Under the pieces are notes generated by a model, which saw nothing but the letters and a program-made list of their open reading frames with translations, had not been told where the DNA came from and ran no database searches. Of a stretch of DNA of 64,000 bases, positions 63,925 through 64,000 are shown in pieces; position 1 is the first letter of the stretch; each line of letters opens with the position of its first letter. Position numbers and translations under genes: made by a program. This stretch comes from Candidatus Binatia bacterium (lineage in GTDB: Bacteria; Desulfobacterota; Binatia; Bin18), in assembly GCA_022826945.1 (NCBI GenBank), contig JAJDTY010000033.1, positions 1-64,000 on the forward strand. The letters run 5' to 3'.

Positions 63925-64000
63925 ATGGCAATTAATTATGCTGAGCGCATTCCGAACAATGTTGCCCTAGCTGAGAACCGCCGACTCCAACGCGCACTGG
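63925..64000 (+). CDS. boxB: Benzoyl-CoA 2,3-epoxidase subunit B (BoxB), N-terminus only
   Basis: The first 25 codons start MAINYAERIPNNV and continue ALAENRRLQRAL, close to the N-terminus of BoxB, the di-iron oxygenase component that epoxidises benzoyl-CoA. The rest lies past the window edge. It follows boxC directly, and the boxA reductase would be expected nearby. Confidence 0.85.
   Translation, partial: MAINYAERIPNNVALAENRRLQRAL

Noticed and set aside
1..64000. tRNA, rRNA, CRISPR array, insertion sequence or integrase
   Set aside because: No conserved RNA motifs, repeat-spacer pattern or transposase motif was noticed in the intergenic regions read; a covariance-model scan would be needed to exclude small RNAs.

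Overview
The window is 64 kb of a bacterial chromosome with moderately high GC. It carries core genes (htpG, glnS, slt, mpl, cdaA-type diadenylate cyclase) mixed with many catabolic enzymes: F420/flavin luciferase-like oxidoreductases, SDRs, alpha/beta hydrolases, hydantoinase/5-oxoprolinase genes, an amidase and an aerobic benzoyl-CoA (box) cluster. Most genes have clear AGGAGG-type ribosome sites and sit in short, often convergent operons. The mixture resembles large-genome, chemically versatile uncultured lineages such as Tectomicrobia/Entotheonella or deltaproteobacteria-like groups. That placement is a low-confidence inference from gene content; no rRNA gene or other definitive marker is present. 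I saw no tRNA, rRNA, CRISPR array or transposase.

Layout. 1-755: 5' part of htpG (minus). 753-6930: an accessory segment with a DEAD/DEAH helicase, a NucS/DUF91-like nuclease and a class II Fic protein, punctuated by three related intergenic repeat copies. 7023-15625: a P450, then an operon of a divergent DAHP-synthase-like gene, LD-carboxypeptidase, a serine beta-lactamase-fold hydrolase and mpl, with slt convergent on the other strand. The last four point to murein turnover and recycling. 15699-22042: a luciferase-like oxidoreductase, an acidic lipoprotein, membrane and secreted proteins, an NSS transporter coupled to a FAD monooxygenase, and a lipoprotein cyclophilin.

22142-36425: a catabolic region. 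It holds a hydantoinase plus isochorismatase-type amidohydrolase, a cyclase, a PhlG-like C-C hydrolase, a group D flavin monooxygenase, a GlcG/HbpS protein, a meta-cleavage-type hydrolase, a BphC-type extradiol dioxygenase, a MAPEG protein, a second cyclophilin, a 2-keto-4-pentenoate hydratase-like enzyme, an amidase, an SDR and an aldo/keto reductase. Together they could hydroxylate, ring-cleave and hydrolyse an aromatic compound, but the substrate cannot be read from sequence. 36484-44978: an orphan ParA-like ATPase, an SDR, a DmpA/NylC-type peptidase, a GST, hydrolases, glnS, an amidohydrolase and a second luciferase-like oxidoreductase.

45027-55808: a GldA-type ABC ATPase with a fused GldF-GldG partner, an SDR, hyuB-hyuA, and convergently pxpA-pxpB-pxpC, so two different ATP-dependent oxoprolinase/hydantoinase systems face each other. 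55906-60240: a sugar aminotransferase, a lipoprotein, a diadenylate cyclase fused to a YbbR domain, and an aromatic amino acid decarboxylase. 60315-64000: a PaaX-like regulator divergent from a crotonase, boxC and the start of boxB, with overlapping divergent promoters around an inverted repeat.
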